Positions 1-5,354 of a DNA stretch of 6,926 nt are shown piece after piece. The stretch is taken from positions 1-6,926 of the forward strand of contig QMWY01000054.1 of NCBI GenBank assembly GCA_003661865.1. Reading direction: 5' to 3'. Under the pieces are notes generated by a model that saw nothing but the letters and a program-made list of their open reading frames with translations, was not told where the DNA came from and did not search any database. The translations under genes were made by a program, and so were the position numbers. This DNA comes from Thermoprotei archaeon. GTDB taxonomy: Archaea > Thermoproteota > Thermoprotei_A > Sulfolobales > Ignisphaeraceae. Position 1 is the stretch's first letter. Each line of letters starts with the position of its first letter.

Positions 1-1
1 G

Positions 2-817
2 CACGTGCGCGGGGCTGTCGGGCGTGATAGGCTTGGGGACATCAATATCGAGGCGCTGAGTGACGGGGGTGTTGATACTGTGCTAGAGTTCCGTGTGGAC
101 GCCCTCAACGGTATAGCCGTAGTGCTTGTGGAGAAGCACGGGATCAACACCATTGTTAGCATACCAGGTGCGAATGCCATGCTTAGGAGGAGGGCTGTTG
201 AGGAGCGCCTAGGGGTGTTGAGGAGGATGAAGGGCTTCGTCGTGATGAACCCGCCCGCCGAGGTTGCTGAGCTGCTCATCGAGACCGCCTCGGCTAACCA
301 CGCCCTCCTCTTCTTAGACCCAGGGCGCGGTTTGGAGGGGCTCGTAGCGAGGCTGGGTAGGGGGGTCGGCGACTGCTTCTACCTGCCCAACGAGCAGGAG
401 CTGCTATCGGTAACGGGTACAAGGTCTCTGTACCGGGCTGTTGAGAGGCTGAGCTCAAGCGGCTTCGAGTGCCAGCTTGTTGTGAAGAGGGGGGAGAAAG
501 GTGTTCTGTATATAGAGCCGGGGAGCAGGGTTGTAGCCGTGTCCAGCCTCCCCCTAGAGGTGTTGGGGCTCGAGCCCGTCAACACTGCGGGCTGCGGCGA
601 CGCTCTTACGGGTGTATTCGCCGCGTACGTAGTTATGGGGCGCCCTATTGAGGAAAGCCTGCTATACGCCTCAGTAGCCTCAAGCATCAACGCATCGAAG
701 CCTTCCCCCCGCTCCGTACCCAAGCGCAAGGAGCTTGAGGAGCTCGCCTCCGAAGCCCTTGCCCAAGGACTTATAGAGGTTAGGGAGCTCCCTTACCACT
801 CAATAAGGTTCATGTGA
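2..817 (+). CDS. PfkB-family (ribokinase-like) sugar or nucleoside kinase, 5'-partial
   Basis: This is the C-terminal 271 or so residues of a PfkB/ribokinase-fold kinase, a cytosolic enzyme that transfers ATP phosphate to a sugar or nucleoside hydroxyl. The frame is open to the left edge. The GTG at base 5 is not a credible start, because GAVGRDRLGD just after it matches the G-x-V-G-x-D-x-x-G motif normally found about 35-45 residues into the family. GINTIVSIPGAN (numbered from base 5, about residues 46-57) resembles the ribokinase G-x-N-x-I...GAN segment and favours a ribokinase-type substrate pocket. LPNEQEL (about 126-132) is the usual P-N-x-x-E motif. NTAGCGD (193-199) corresponds to the D-T-x-G-A-G-D anion-hole and catalytic signature. 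The catalytic Asp199 is kept, but the leading Asp is Asn and the middle Ala is Cys. Substrate cannot be decided from sequence. The stop TGA is followed immediately by a palindrome. Confidence 0.9.
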   Translation, partial: HVRGAVGRDRLGDINIEALSDGGVDTVLEFRVDALNGIAVVLVEKHGINTIVSIPGANAMLRRRAVEERLGVLRRMKGFVVMNPPAEVAELLIETASANHALLFLDPGRGLEGLVARLGRGVGDCFYLPNEQELLSVTGTRSLYRAVERLSSSGFECQLVVKRGEKGVLYIEPGSRVVAVSSLPLEVLGLEPVNTAGCGDALTGVFAAYVVMGRPIEESLLYASVASSINASKPSPRSVPKRKELEELASEALAQGLIEVRELPYHSIRFM

Positions 818-829
818 CCTCGTACGAGG
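818..829. repeat. Perfect 12-bp palindrome after the kinase stop codon
   Basis: CCTCGTACGAGG is its own reverse complement and begins on the base after the kinase TGA. As RNA it could form only a 4-bp stem with a GUAC loop and no T-run follows, so it is a weak terminator candidate. As DNA it could be a dimer-binding site. It may also be chance. Confidence 0.35.
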
Positions 830-848
830 GGTAGCTCTGGAGAACCCG

Positions 849-884
849 CTGATGACTGGAGTCATGCCCTCTGACCCGTGATGA
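849..884 (+). ncRNA. C/D-box sRNA-like motif cluster (incomplete)
   Basis: In non-coding sequence there is a box C-like CTGATGA (849-855), 15 bases, a box D'-like CTGA (871-874), 3 bases, and a box C'-like GTGATGA (878-884). This is the order and spacing of an archaeal C/D 2'-O-methylation guide RNA. However, no terminal box D (CTGA) occurs in the 75 bases that follow, and the first position of box C is C instead of a purine. The would-be guide also overlaps an inverted repeat, ATGACT-GG-AGTCAT at 852-865, that could fold on itself. It may be a degenerate sRNA, a different structured element, or coincidence. Confidence 0.2.
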
Positions 885-970
885 GAATCGGGGTAGAAGG
901 AGGCTTACACCCACACCTAGCGCCACCCCCGCTTCTTCGCACAGCCATTAGGAGGGACTCTAGCAGACTC

Positions 971-988
971 AGTATAGCTTTTTATACT
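971..988 (+). promoter_or_regulatory. Promoter of the AbrB-PhoU gene with overlapping inverted repeat
   Basis: The T/A-rich TTTTTATA at 979-986 is a good archaeal TATA box. Transcription would start about 25 bases on, near 1010, giving a leader of under 20 bases that holds an AAGGTG ribosome site (1018-1023) 5 bases before the ATG at 1029. An inverted repeat AGTATA-N6-TATACT spans 971-988, and its right arm overlaps the TATA box. Occupation of this site would block TBP, so it is a candidate operator, perhaps for the gene's own AbrB domain (inference). Confidence 0.6.
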
Positions 989-1028
989 AACAACACCTCG
1001 TATCTATTCGAGTGTAAAAGGTGTAGTT

Positions 1029-2015
1029 ATGATGCTGAGCACGGTCAGGAGGATAATAAAGATTGGTGAGCGTAGCGTAGGTATAACCATTCCCAAGGAG
1101 TGGCTGCCTGTTCTAGGACTCAACATAGGGTCCAATGTCGAGGTGTCCCTGGGTCCGGGGTTCATAACTGTCAAGCCCCTAAACGTTATGCAGCCGAAGG
1201 CCCTGCTGACGGTGAGGCTCAAGGCGCGGGACATAGCTACGATGGCCCGCCTCATAATAGCGGGGTACATCGAGGGTTTCGACTCGCTAATCGTTGATGG
1301 TGATCGCGGGAGCGCGCGTAAAGCGTTCTACGCGGTTGCCATGAGGCTCCCTGGCGCCATAGCTATGAACGGGAGGCAGTTCACGATAAAGATATCGGTT
1401 GATGAGCTAAACACTAGTGTTGATGAGGTCATAGCGTCTATGAAGACGACCGTCGAGACTATGTTCGAGCTCCTGATGGAGTACTTCAGCACCTCCGACG
1501 CCTCCAACCTTGAACAGCTCCTCAAGCTTGACGACGACCTCGATAGGCTGCACTTCCTAGGCATAAGGACGATCAAGCGCACGGCGTTTAGGAGCCCGCA
1601 GGACGCGCTCGACAAGATGCTGGTTATAAAAAGTCTCGAGCACATAGGGGACTGCCTAGACAGGGTCTCGAACACGCTTCTGAGGATCCAATCGAAGATC
1701 TCTGACGAGTGCAAGAAGGTATTTAGAGACGTGTTTGCACAGGTCTCCTCATACGTCTCCAAAGCAATAAACTCCTACATAGAGGGCAACATCGACATGG
1801 CCATAAGGATACTGATGGAGCGGGAGGACCTCAGCAAGAGGATATTCACCTCGAGCTCCAAGTGCCTCCAGGCCCCCGAGTCCATGGCTATGGCTCACGA
1901 GGCCACGGTGAGCGTCTACGAGGCTGCTGAGATAGCGGAGGTGGCCACGGCCAAGCTCGTGAGGTATTCGGAGGAGAAGAGCGTATCTCCCTCACGCACA
2001 TCAGGGAAGAGCTAG
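1029..2015 (+). CDS. AbrB/SpoVT domain fused to PhoU-like domain (phosphate-type regulator)
   Basis: This 328-residue archaeal fusion has an N-terminal SpoVT/AbrB swapped-hairpin DNA-binding domain (about 4-50: RRIIKIGERSVGITIPKEW, then GLNIGSNVEV) followed by helical PhoU-like sequence (about 125-315). PhoU metal-site motifs are visible as LDDDLDRL (167-174) and LEHIGDCLDRV (203-213). The second repeat near AHEATVSVYEAAEIAEVA (289-306) is more degenerate. Proteins of this build are generally annotated as phosphate uptake regulators, PhoU acting on Pst transport signalling and AbrB probably on DNA. No Pst transporter gene lies in the window, so a phosphate role is inherited from the family name only. 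The start is ATG at 1029, or 1032 just after it, behind AAGGTG and a strong TATA box. The stop TAG overlaps the stop of the convergent fau-1 gene within CTAG. Confidence 0.9.
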   Translation: MMLSTVRRIIKIGERSVGITIPKEWLPVLGLNIGSNVEVSLGPGFITVKPLNVMQPKALLTVRLKARDIATMARLIIAGYIEGFDSLIVDGDRGSARKAFYAVAMRLPGAIAMNGRQFTIKISVDELNTSVDEVIASMKTTVETMFELLMEYFSTSDASNLEQLLKLDDDLDRLHFLGIRTIKRTAFRSPQDALDKMLVIKSLEHIGDCLDRVSNTLLRIQSKISDECKKVFRDVFAQVSSYVSKAINSYIEGNIDMAIRILMEREDLSKRIFTSSSKCLQAPESMAMAHEATVSVYEAAEIAEVATAKLVRYSEEKSVSPSRTSGKS

Positions 2016-3445
2016 GCGCCACTGCCTTCGCCAAGGCTCCTAGCGAGCTCCACGGCATCCCTAGCTTTCTCCAGAGCCATCCTGTACAACTCCTCAGGAA
2101 CCAGCCTTTTTGACAGCGCCTCCCTGAGGAGTTCCTCATCGATGATCCTAGCCTCGCCGCTCTCGGCAACGTAGACAGCATCTACGTACAGGTCAACGTA
2201 CCTCACAGTACCATCTGGGCAGAGCTCGGGAGGGGTGTTGATGTTTACGTATACACCCTTGAGCCTCCCATCGCGTGAGTAGTAGCGGTGGATCACGAAC
2301 CACTCTCCCCACACAACCCTTGTCTCTATCCTATCCCCCGGCTCCTTCGCTACGCCAAGACCATCGTACACACCCTGCGACCTAACCTCCCTCCACCCAA
2401 CGATCTCCACCGAGTCATCCCTAAGCTCGACCTTGGCGACCTCCACGGGCCCTATCCTGAAGAGCTCTCCATCAGGCTTCCTATGCTCTATCGTAAACCT
2501 GCCCAGCCCCCTAATACGCTCCGCTAGGAAGCGGACGATCCCCTTCTCAACAGCCTCCGGAGGAGCGTAGCCCGAGATCGCGTCGACTAGGTCCACCACA
2601 TCGCTCAGCACCGATCCGCACGCCTTAAGCTCGTGGTGTAGGGGTGCTGTAGGCAGGACCCTTCTCCTAACACTATCCAAGAACCTCTTAGCTACGGAGC
2701 TCAGCTCCAGCATTGCTATGGACTCCCCTATCTCGACGACAGTTCCAGGTTTAGCAGACCTCCCCCTATCCTCGATCTCACCTATCCTTCTACTCAGGGC
2801 ACGCAGCTCCTCCGCGAGTCTATCGCTGGGTGCCTCCCTCGCAGAGCTCCTCCACTTAACGCTAAGCCCCTCACGCACTGCCTGCTGCGCCAGCACGTGG
2901 AGCTCGGCCCTCCTCTCGAGATCCTTTATGAACTCGCTGTAAAGCACTACAGGCCTCCCGCTCTTCATAACCATTGCGTAGCCCCCAACAGCCGTGGCAC
3001 CCCGCCGGACAACTACAGGCCCCCTACCCTCTATGGGGACCTTGACTAGATATACGAGGAGCTCCTCACCCTCGTAGCACCGGGGATCCTGAAGCATCCC
3101 CTCGCCAAGGGGGGTGTCCACGTAGCACGTAACGCCCTCCCTCCTAACAACGCGGGTCTTTATGGTTGAGTAGGGCCCCACCTCGATAAACCTTGTGAGG
3201 ACCCCGGGGACCTCCTTAACGATATGTTCTAGGAAGTGCTTAACCGCGTCCCTAAACCCTACTACGAGCACCCTGTTGGGATCCCTAGTAACCTTTATCG
3301 TTGCGTCGGGAGCCTCATTGCACCTCCTCTTCATCCCTAATCTCTCAGCCAACTGCTGTGAGAGGTCTACGAGCTCACACCCCTTATCCATCAACAGGCG
3401 CGCTATAGCCGTTGCGTAGATTCCGCGGACCCTGTATTTGTACAC
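2012..3445 (-). CDS. fau-1: FAU-1 / RNA-binding protein AU-1 (RNase E/G-like, DUF402)
   Basis: This is a 477-residue, family-length archaeal FAU-1 protein. The characterised Pyrococcus member binds AU-rich RNA, and the family is described as a probable ribonuclease with an RNase E/G-like S1 region, acting in the cytosol on RNA turnover or rRNA processing. The N-terminus YRVRGIYATAIARLL is typical of the family. An S1-like beta region covers about 85-140, including VTCYVDTPLGEGML. The segment GLSVKWRSSA (193-202) resembles the RNase E/G motif before the catalytic region. A DUF402 barrel follows at about 355-445, with GEWFVIHRYY, YVNINTPPE and RYVDLYVDAVYV. The start is GTG at 3443-3445, with GGTGG 3 bases before it (plus positions 3449-3453). 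The frame is open further upstream to a stop at 3497-3499, but no ATG, GTG or TTG lies there. The gene sits 74 bases downstream of UPF0147 with its own TATA-like element, and ends in the CTAG shared with the AbrB-PhoU gene. Confidence 0.92.
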   Translation of the reverse strand: MYKYRVRGIYATAIARLLMDKGCELVDLSQQLAERLGMKRRCNEAPDATIKVTRDPNRVLVVGFRDAVKHFLEHIVKEVPGVLTRFIEVGPYSTIKTRVVRREGVTCYVDTPLGEGMLQDPRCYEGEELLVYLVKVPIEGRGPVVVRRGATAVGGYAMVMKSGRPVVLYSEFIKDLERRAELHVLAQQAVREGLSVKWRSSAREAPSDRLAEELRALSRRIGEIEDRGRSAKPGTVVEIGESIAMLELSSVAKRFLDSVRRRVLPTAPLHHELKACGSVLSDVVDLVDAISGYAPPEAVEKGIVRFLAERIRGLGRFTIEHRKPDGELFRIGPVEVAKVELRDDSVEIVGWREVRSQGVYDGLGVAKEPGDRIETRVVWGEWFVIHRYYSRDGRLKGVYVNINTPPELCPDGTVRYVDLYVDAVYVAESGEARIIDEELLREALSKRLVPEELYRMALEKARDAVELARSLGEGSGA

Positions 3446-3479
3446 AGAACCACCCGTTGACGCATGGGAGGAAACAAGG

Positions 3480-3500
3480 CTAAAAACGTAAGGTGTTTAC
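3480..3500 (-). promoter_or_regulatory. Probable fau-1 promoter (TATA box)
   Basis: Read on the minus strand, GTTTTTAG (plus 3480-3487) is a TATA-like element about 36 bases before the fau-1 GTG, predicting a leader near 12 bases. Just upstream is an imperfect inverted pair, GTAA/TTAC (plus 3488-3491 and 3497-3500). The T-run could alternatively help end UPF0147 transcription, and the two readings are not exclusive. Confidence 0.4.
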
Positions 3501-3519
3501 AGCGGTGGGCGTTGAGCCT

Positions 3520-3843
3520 CTAGTCCTTCACGGTCTCGAGCAGCGTTATTATGGTCCATAGGGTCGTGCGTGCGTGTATAGGCATGTTTGGATCTTGGCT
3601 AACCTCATCGAGTATGCCTACAGCATTAGCGGCCCTGACGCCTGGCGATAGTGACTTCTCGGAGAGGGCTCTAACCGCTTGGGTCGCTGCCCTACGGATA
3701 TTCCTTGGAATCGATGAATCATTTATTATTCTCATCAGCAGCACAAGCGCCTGCCTTATCTTCGCTTCGTTGTCATACACCATCGGACCCGCCCTAAGCT
3801 GTGCTGGTATCTTTGGGGTCTTGCCCTCAGTCCCGCTACTCAA
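3520..3843 (-). CDS. UPF0147 family conserved archaeal protein
   Basis: This 107-residue all-helical protein belongs to the UPF0147 family, whose function is not established. The diagnostic pieces are IPRNIRRAATQAVRAL (45-60), VRAANAVGILDE (69-80) and the near-invariant DPNMPIHARTTLW (84-96), ending in LLETVKD. I chose the TTG start at 3841-3843 because a perfect AGGTGA ribosome site (plus 3851-3856) lies 7 bases before it. The family usually begins near residues 20-25 here (ATG giving MVYDNEAKI), so about 20 residues are an N-terminal extension without family conservation, and that internal start remains possible. Its upstream promoter overlaps that of the divergent metallo-hydrolase. fau-1 follows on the same strand, so partial co-transcription is plausible. 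Confidence 0.88.
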   Translation of the reverse strand: MSSGTEGKTPKIPAQLRAGPMVYDNEAKIRQALVLLMRIINDSSIPRNIRRAATQAVRALSEKSLSPGVRAANAVGILDEVSQDPNMPIHARTTLWTIITLLETVKD

Positions 3844-3914
3844 TGCAGGGTCACCTCGAGTTGCCTCTGTTGTAGACTGGGAAGATCCGAGTTTATCTCC
3901 TCTTCCTTAGACTG

Positions 3915-3924
3915 TATATATATT
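3915..3924. promoter_or_regulatory. Shared TATA element between UPF0147 and the metallo-hydrolase
   Basis: The run TATATATATT is nearly palindromic and lies between two divergent genes. Read on the plus strand it predicts a start near 3945 and a leader of about 15 bases carrying GGTGG before the CTG. Read on the minus strand it predicts a start near 3893 and a roughly 50-base UPF0147 leader. A weaker minus element, AGATAAAC around 3889-3896, could serve UPF0147 instead. The flanks look better suited to the plus-strand gene. Confidence 0.5.
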
Positions 3925-3950
3925 ATTCATCAAAACGAGGAGTTTACAAG

Positions 3951-3955
3951 GGTGG
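3951..3955 (+). promoter_or_regulatory. Ribosome binding site supporting a CTG start
   Basis: GGTGG ends 6 bases before the CTG at 3962 and 9 bases before the adjacent CTG at 3965. The frame upstream, back to the TAG at 3908-3910, has no ATG, GTG or TTG, so this site decides that initiation is at one of the two CTG codons. Confidence 0.55.
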
Positions 3956-3961
3956 GGAGCC

Positions 3962-4612
3962 CTGCTGATCAGGTGGCATGGACATGCATGCTTCGAACTG
4001 GTCTCTGGCGGGATATCGATAGTTATAGACCCTCATGATGGGCATAGCCTAGGGATCAAGCCTCCTAAGGCTGAGGCGGACCTAGTACTGATAACCCATG
4101 AGCACTACGACCACAATGCTTACCAGGTGGTTGCTAAGCCTACGGCCAAGATCCTGCGTATGGCTGTGGGGGAGCAGGAGGTTCTGGGGATCCGGGTAAA
4201 GGGGGTCAAGGCTTACCACGATACGGTTGGCGGTAGGAGGCGTGGAGAGGTCGTGATGTATAGGGTTGAGGTTGAGGGTATAGCTGTTGCACATCTAGGC
4301 GACCTAGGGCATGTGCTTGGAGATGAGCACGTAAGGGCGCTGAGACCCGTAGACGTACTGCTTATACCCGTTGGCGGTGTCTACACCATAGGTCCGCGCG
4401 AGGCGTGGGAGAACATAAAGCTTCTCGAGCCGCACATAGTCATACCCATGCACTACTGGGTCGAGGGCCTCAACCTACCACTTAAGAGGGTCGATGAATT
4501 CCTGCAGCTGGCCGAGGCCAGCTGGAGCATAGAGCGTGTCGCTGGGAACGAATACGAGGTTAGGAAGGGGGAGCTGCCACATAGAAAGGTTGTTGTGCTA
4601 AGCCCGCTGTGA
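3962..4612 (+). CDS. Metallo-beta-lactamase-fold Zn hydrolase, UlaG/UPF0173-like, CTG start
   Basis: This is a complete small hydrolase of the COG2220-type metallo-beta-lactamase superfamily, 216 residues from the first CTG. It begins IRWHGHACFEL, then VIDPHDGHSLGI, typical of the family. The metal motif THEHYDHN puts ligands at His46, His48, Asp50 and His51. HLGDLGH (111-117) supplies the next His and Asp, VGGVYTIG follows at about 137-144, and PMHYW (162-166) supplies the last His. The active site therefore looks intact. Family members include L-ascorbate-6-phosphate lactonase, but most archaeal homologues have no known substrate. The motif before the first internal GTG (4127) is essential, so the protein must start upstream. 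The only candidate codons are CTG 3962 and CTG 3965, the latter giving the family-like start (M)IRWHGHACF. The gene is divergent from UPF0147 and its stop lies 9 bases from that of the convergent RHH gene. Confidence 0.9.
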   Translation: MLIRWHGHACFELVSGGISIVIDPHDGHSLGIKPPKAEADLVLITHEHYDHNAYQVVAKPTAKILRMAVGEQEVLGIRVKGVKAYHDTVGGRRRGEVVMYRVEVEGIAVAHLGDLGHVLGDEHVRALRPVDVLLIPVGGVYTIGPREAWENIKLLEPHIVIPMHYWVEGLNLPLKRVDEFLQLAEASWSIERVAGNEYEVRKGELPHRKVVVLSPL

Positions 4613-4621
4613 AGGACAGTG

Positions 4622-4810
4622 TCAGAGCACCCTCAGCTTTTTCACCTTAAGGTCGCTCCGGTATATAGGCCTAGACGTCCCGATCTCGTTCTGCAAGAGG
4701 GCTATTATCGCCTCCCTTATCACCTCAGACCTGCTCTTCCCCCTCTGCCTAGCGTAGATGTCTAACAGCTCCAGCAGCTCTTCCTCCACCTTGAAGCTTA
4801 CGACCCTCAT
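4622..4810 (-). CDS. Small ribbon-helix-helix (CopG/Arc-type) DNA-binding protein
   Basis: This 62-residue RHH regulator would act as a DNA-binding dimer. The beta strand MRVVSFKVE (1-9) is followed by helix A (EELLELLDIYARQRG, 10-24), the turn and helix-capping residues KSRSEV (25-30), and helix B (IREAIIALLQN, 31-41). A basic 20-residue tail with KVKK ends the protein. The ATG at 4808-4810 is preferred because GAGG (plus 4820-4823) lies 9 bases before it and residue 1 then begins the strand. An ATG at 4817-4819 adds three residues but abuts the ribosome site, which makes it less likely. The gene is divergent from a second RHH gene. A 7-bp inverted repeat lies directly upstream and includes the ribosome site. 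It could be an antitoxin-like orphan or an autorepressor; no toxin gene is visible. Confidence 0.85.
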   Translation of the reverse strand: MRVVSFKVEEELLELLDIYARQRGKSRSEVIREAIIALLQNEIGTSRPIYRSDLKVKKLRVL

Positions 4811-4819
4811 ACGCACCAT

Positions 4820-4841
4820 CCTCTGCTAGATTTCGCAGAGG
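4820..4841. repeat. 7-bp inverted repeat covering the RHH gene's ribosome site
   Basis: CCTCTGC (4820-4826) and GCAGAGG (4835-4841) are perfect inverted arms separated by 8 bases. On the minus-strand transcript the second arm contains the GAGG ribosome site of the 62-residue RHH gene, so a hairpin could hide it. As DNA, two arms of this size 15 bases centre to centre could be an RHH operator. Either reading suggests feedback control (inference). Confidence 0.45.
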
Positions 4842-4863
4842 TCCTTCTGAGCACAGCCTCCAG

Positions 4864-4872
4864 GGTATTACC
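4864..4872. repeat. Small palindrome GGTATTACC between the divergent RHH genes
   Basis: GGTA-T-TACC is a perfect palindrome around one central base in the gap between the two RHH genes. Read on the minus strand (GGTAATACC) it also resembles a weak TATA element for the 62-residue RHH gene, about 25 bases before its ribosome site. Being short, it may be chance. Confidence 0.25.
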
Positions 4873-4892
4873 AGAGCCCTCTTGTAGCGGGA

Positions 4893-4917
4893 CTCCATTT
4901 GGAGCGTGCATATATAG
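4893..4917 (+). promoter_or_regulatory. Promoter and palindrome of the coiled-coil RHH gene
   Basis: CATATATAG (4909-4917) is a TATA box predicting a start near 4938-4942, before the ATG at 4968. Four bases upstream of it is the palindrome CTCCA-TT-TGGAG (4893-4904), in the position of a BRE or operator. TATATA reads the same on both strands and could also fire toward the 62-residue RHH gene. Confidence 0.45.
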
Positions 4918-4967
4918 AGCCTTACACGAGTACACCTCTTGAGGTAGTGCTACTGGGGTTCTCCGCT

Positions 4968-5294
4968 ATGCCCACGGTGCATCTATCGCTGCCTGAGGCT
5001 GTGCATAGGGAGCTGAAGGAAGTTGCCGAGGGCATGGGGATACAGCTCACGGACCTGATAAAGGTGCTGATAAGGGATGGTCTTGAGAGGCTTAGAAGGG
5101 GTGAGTTCTCGCTAACGCCTCAGGGAGCCTCGGCACGAGGGGGAGCGATCACAGCAGAGGAGCTGCTGTACTTAGAGGGCAAGCTCCACATGCTCTCAGA
5201 GACCGTTGACGCGCTTATGAGAAGGGTCGAGCGCCTTGAGAACCTCATAGCCAGCGCCCTCTCTGTGGAGCTTAGTGCTGAGGAAAGGGGTTAG
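4968..5294 (+). CDS. Ribbon-helix-helix protein with C-terminal coiled coil
   Basis: From ATG 4968 this is a 108-residue protein. An RHH-like domain comes first: strand PTVHLSLPE (2-10), helix AVHRELKEVAEGMG (11-24), then QLTDLIKVLIRDGLERLRRG (26-45). A Gly/Ala/Ser-rich linker covers about 50-61. A heptad-like helix at about 63-97 has leucines and valines at core spacing (LEGKLHMLSETVDALMRRVE), suggesting oligomerisation beyond the RHH dimer. A start at TTG 4899 would add 23 residues, but it would place the TATA box inside the gene and the extra segment is unlike RHH N-termini. GTG 4947 is a weaker alternative. GGGG ends 9 bases before the chosen ATG. It is most likely a DNA-binding regulator; its target is unknown. 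It is divergent from the 62-residue RHH gene and 60 bases upstream of the aKMT-like gene, which has its own promoter. Confidence 0.8.
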   Translation: MPTVHLSLPEAVHRELKEVAEGMGIQLTDLIKVLIRDGLERLRRGEFSLTPQGASARGGAITAEELLYLEGKLHMLSETVDALMRRVERLENLIASALSVELSAEERG

Positions 5295-5305
5295 GGGGTC
5301 CAAAC

Positions 5306-5321
5306 CGAAACGCGTTATAAT
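5306..5321 (+). promoter_or_regulatory. Promoter of the aKMT-like methyltransferase gene
   Basis: CGAAACGCG (5306-5314) followed by TTATAAT (5315-5321) is a good BRE plus TATA box. It predicts transcription from about 5340 and a leader near 15 bases with GGAG (5344-5347). The 8-bp palindrome AACGCGTT (5309-5316) spans the BRE/TATA border and could bind a regulator. Confidence 0.6.
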
Positions 5322-5354
5322 CCGCTCTTCTCCCACCTATAGAGGAGCTGATGG

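Noticed and set aside
878..1069. Open frame of 63 codons starting at GTG between the kinase and the AbrB-PhoU gene
   Set aside because: It covers the promoter and the start of the AbrB-PhoU gene in another frame, has no ribosome site and no recognisable protein character.
1399..1429. Two TGATGA motifs suggesting a second C/D sRNA
   Set aside because: They lie inside the AbrB-PhoU gene and encode repeated VDE residues; no CTGA boxes accompany them.
2288..2942. Open frames on the plus strand opposite fau-1
   Set aside because: They lie opposite a full-length conserved gene; their composition (Pro/Leu/Ser) mirrors the codon bias of the true strand.
3551..3910. 119-codon open frame opposite UPF0147
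   Set aside because: It is antisense to a clearly conserved family protein and has low-complexity Ser/Ala/Leu-rich composition typical of a shadow frame.
4127..4129. GTG as the start of the metallo-hydrolase
   Set aside because: It would remove the WHGHACF start and the HxHxDH metal motif, which are plainly encoded upstream in the same frame.
4899..4967. Longer start (TTG) for the coiled-coil RHH protein
   Set aside because: It would place the TATA box inside the coding region, and the extra 23 residues do not fit an RHH N-terminus.
4622..5294. Type II toxin-antitoxin module
   Set aside because: Both small genes are RHH-type DNA binders and no toxin-like (PIN, RelE, MazF) protein is encoded in the window.
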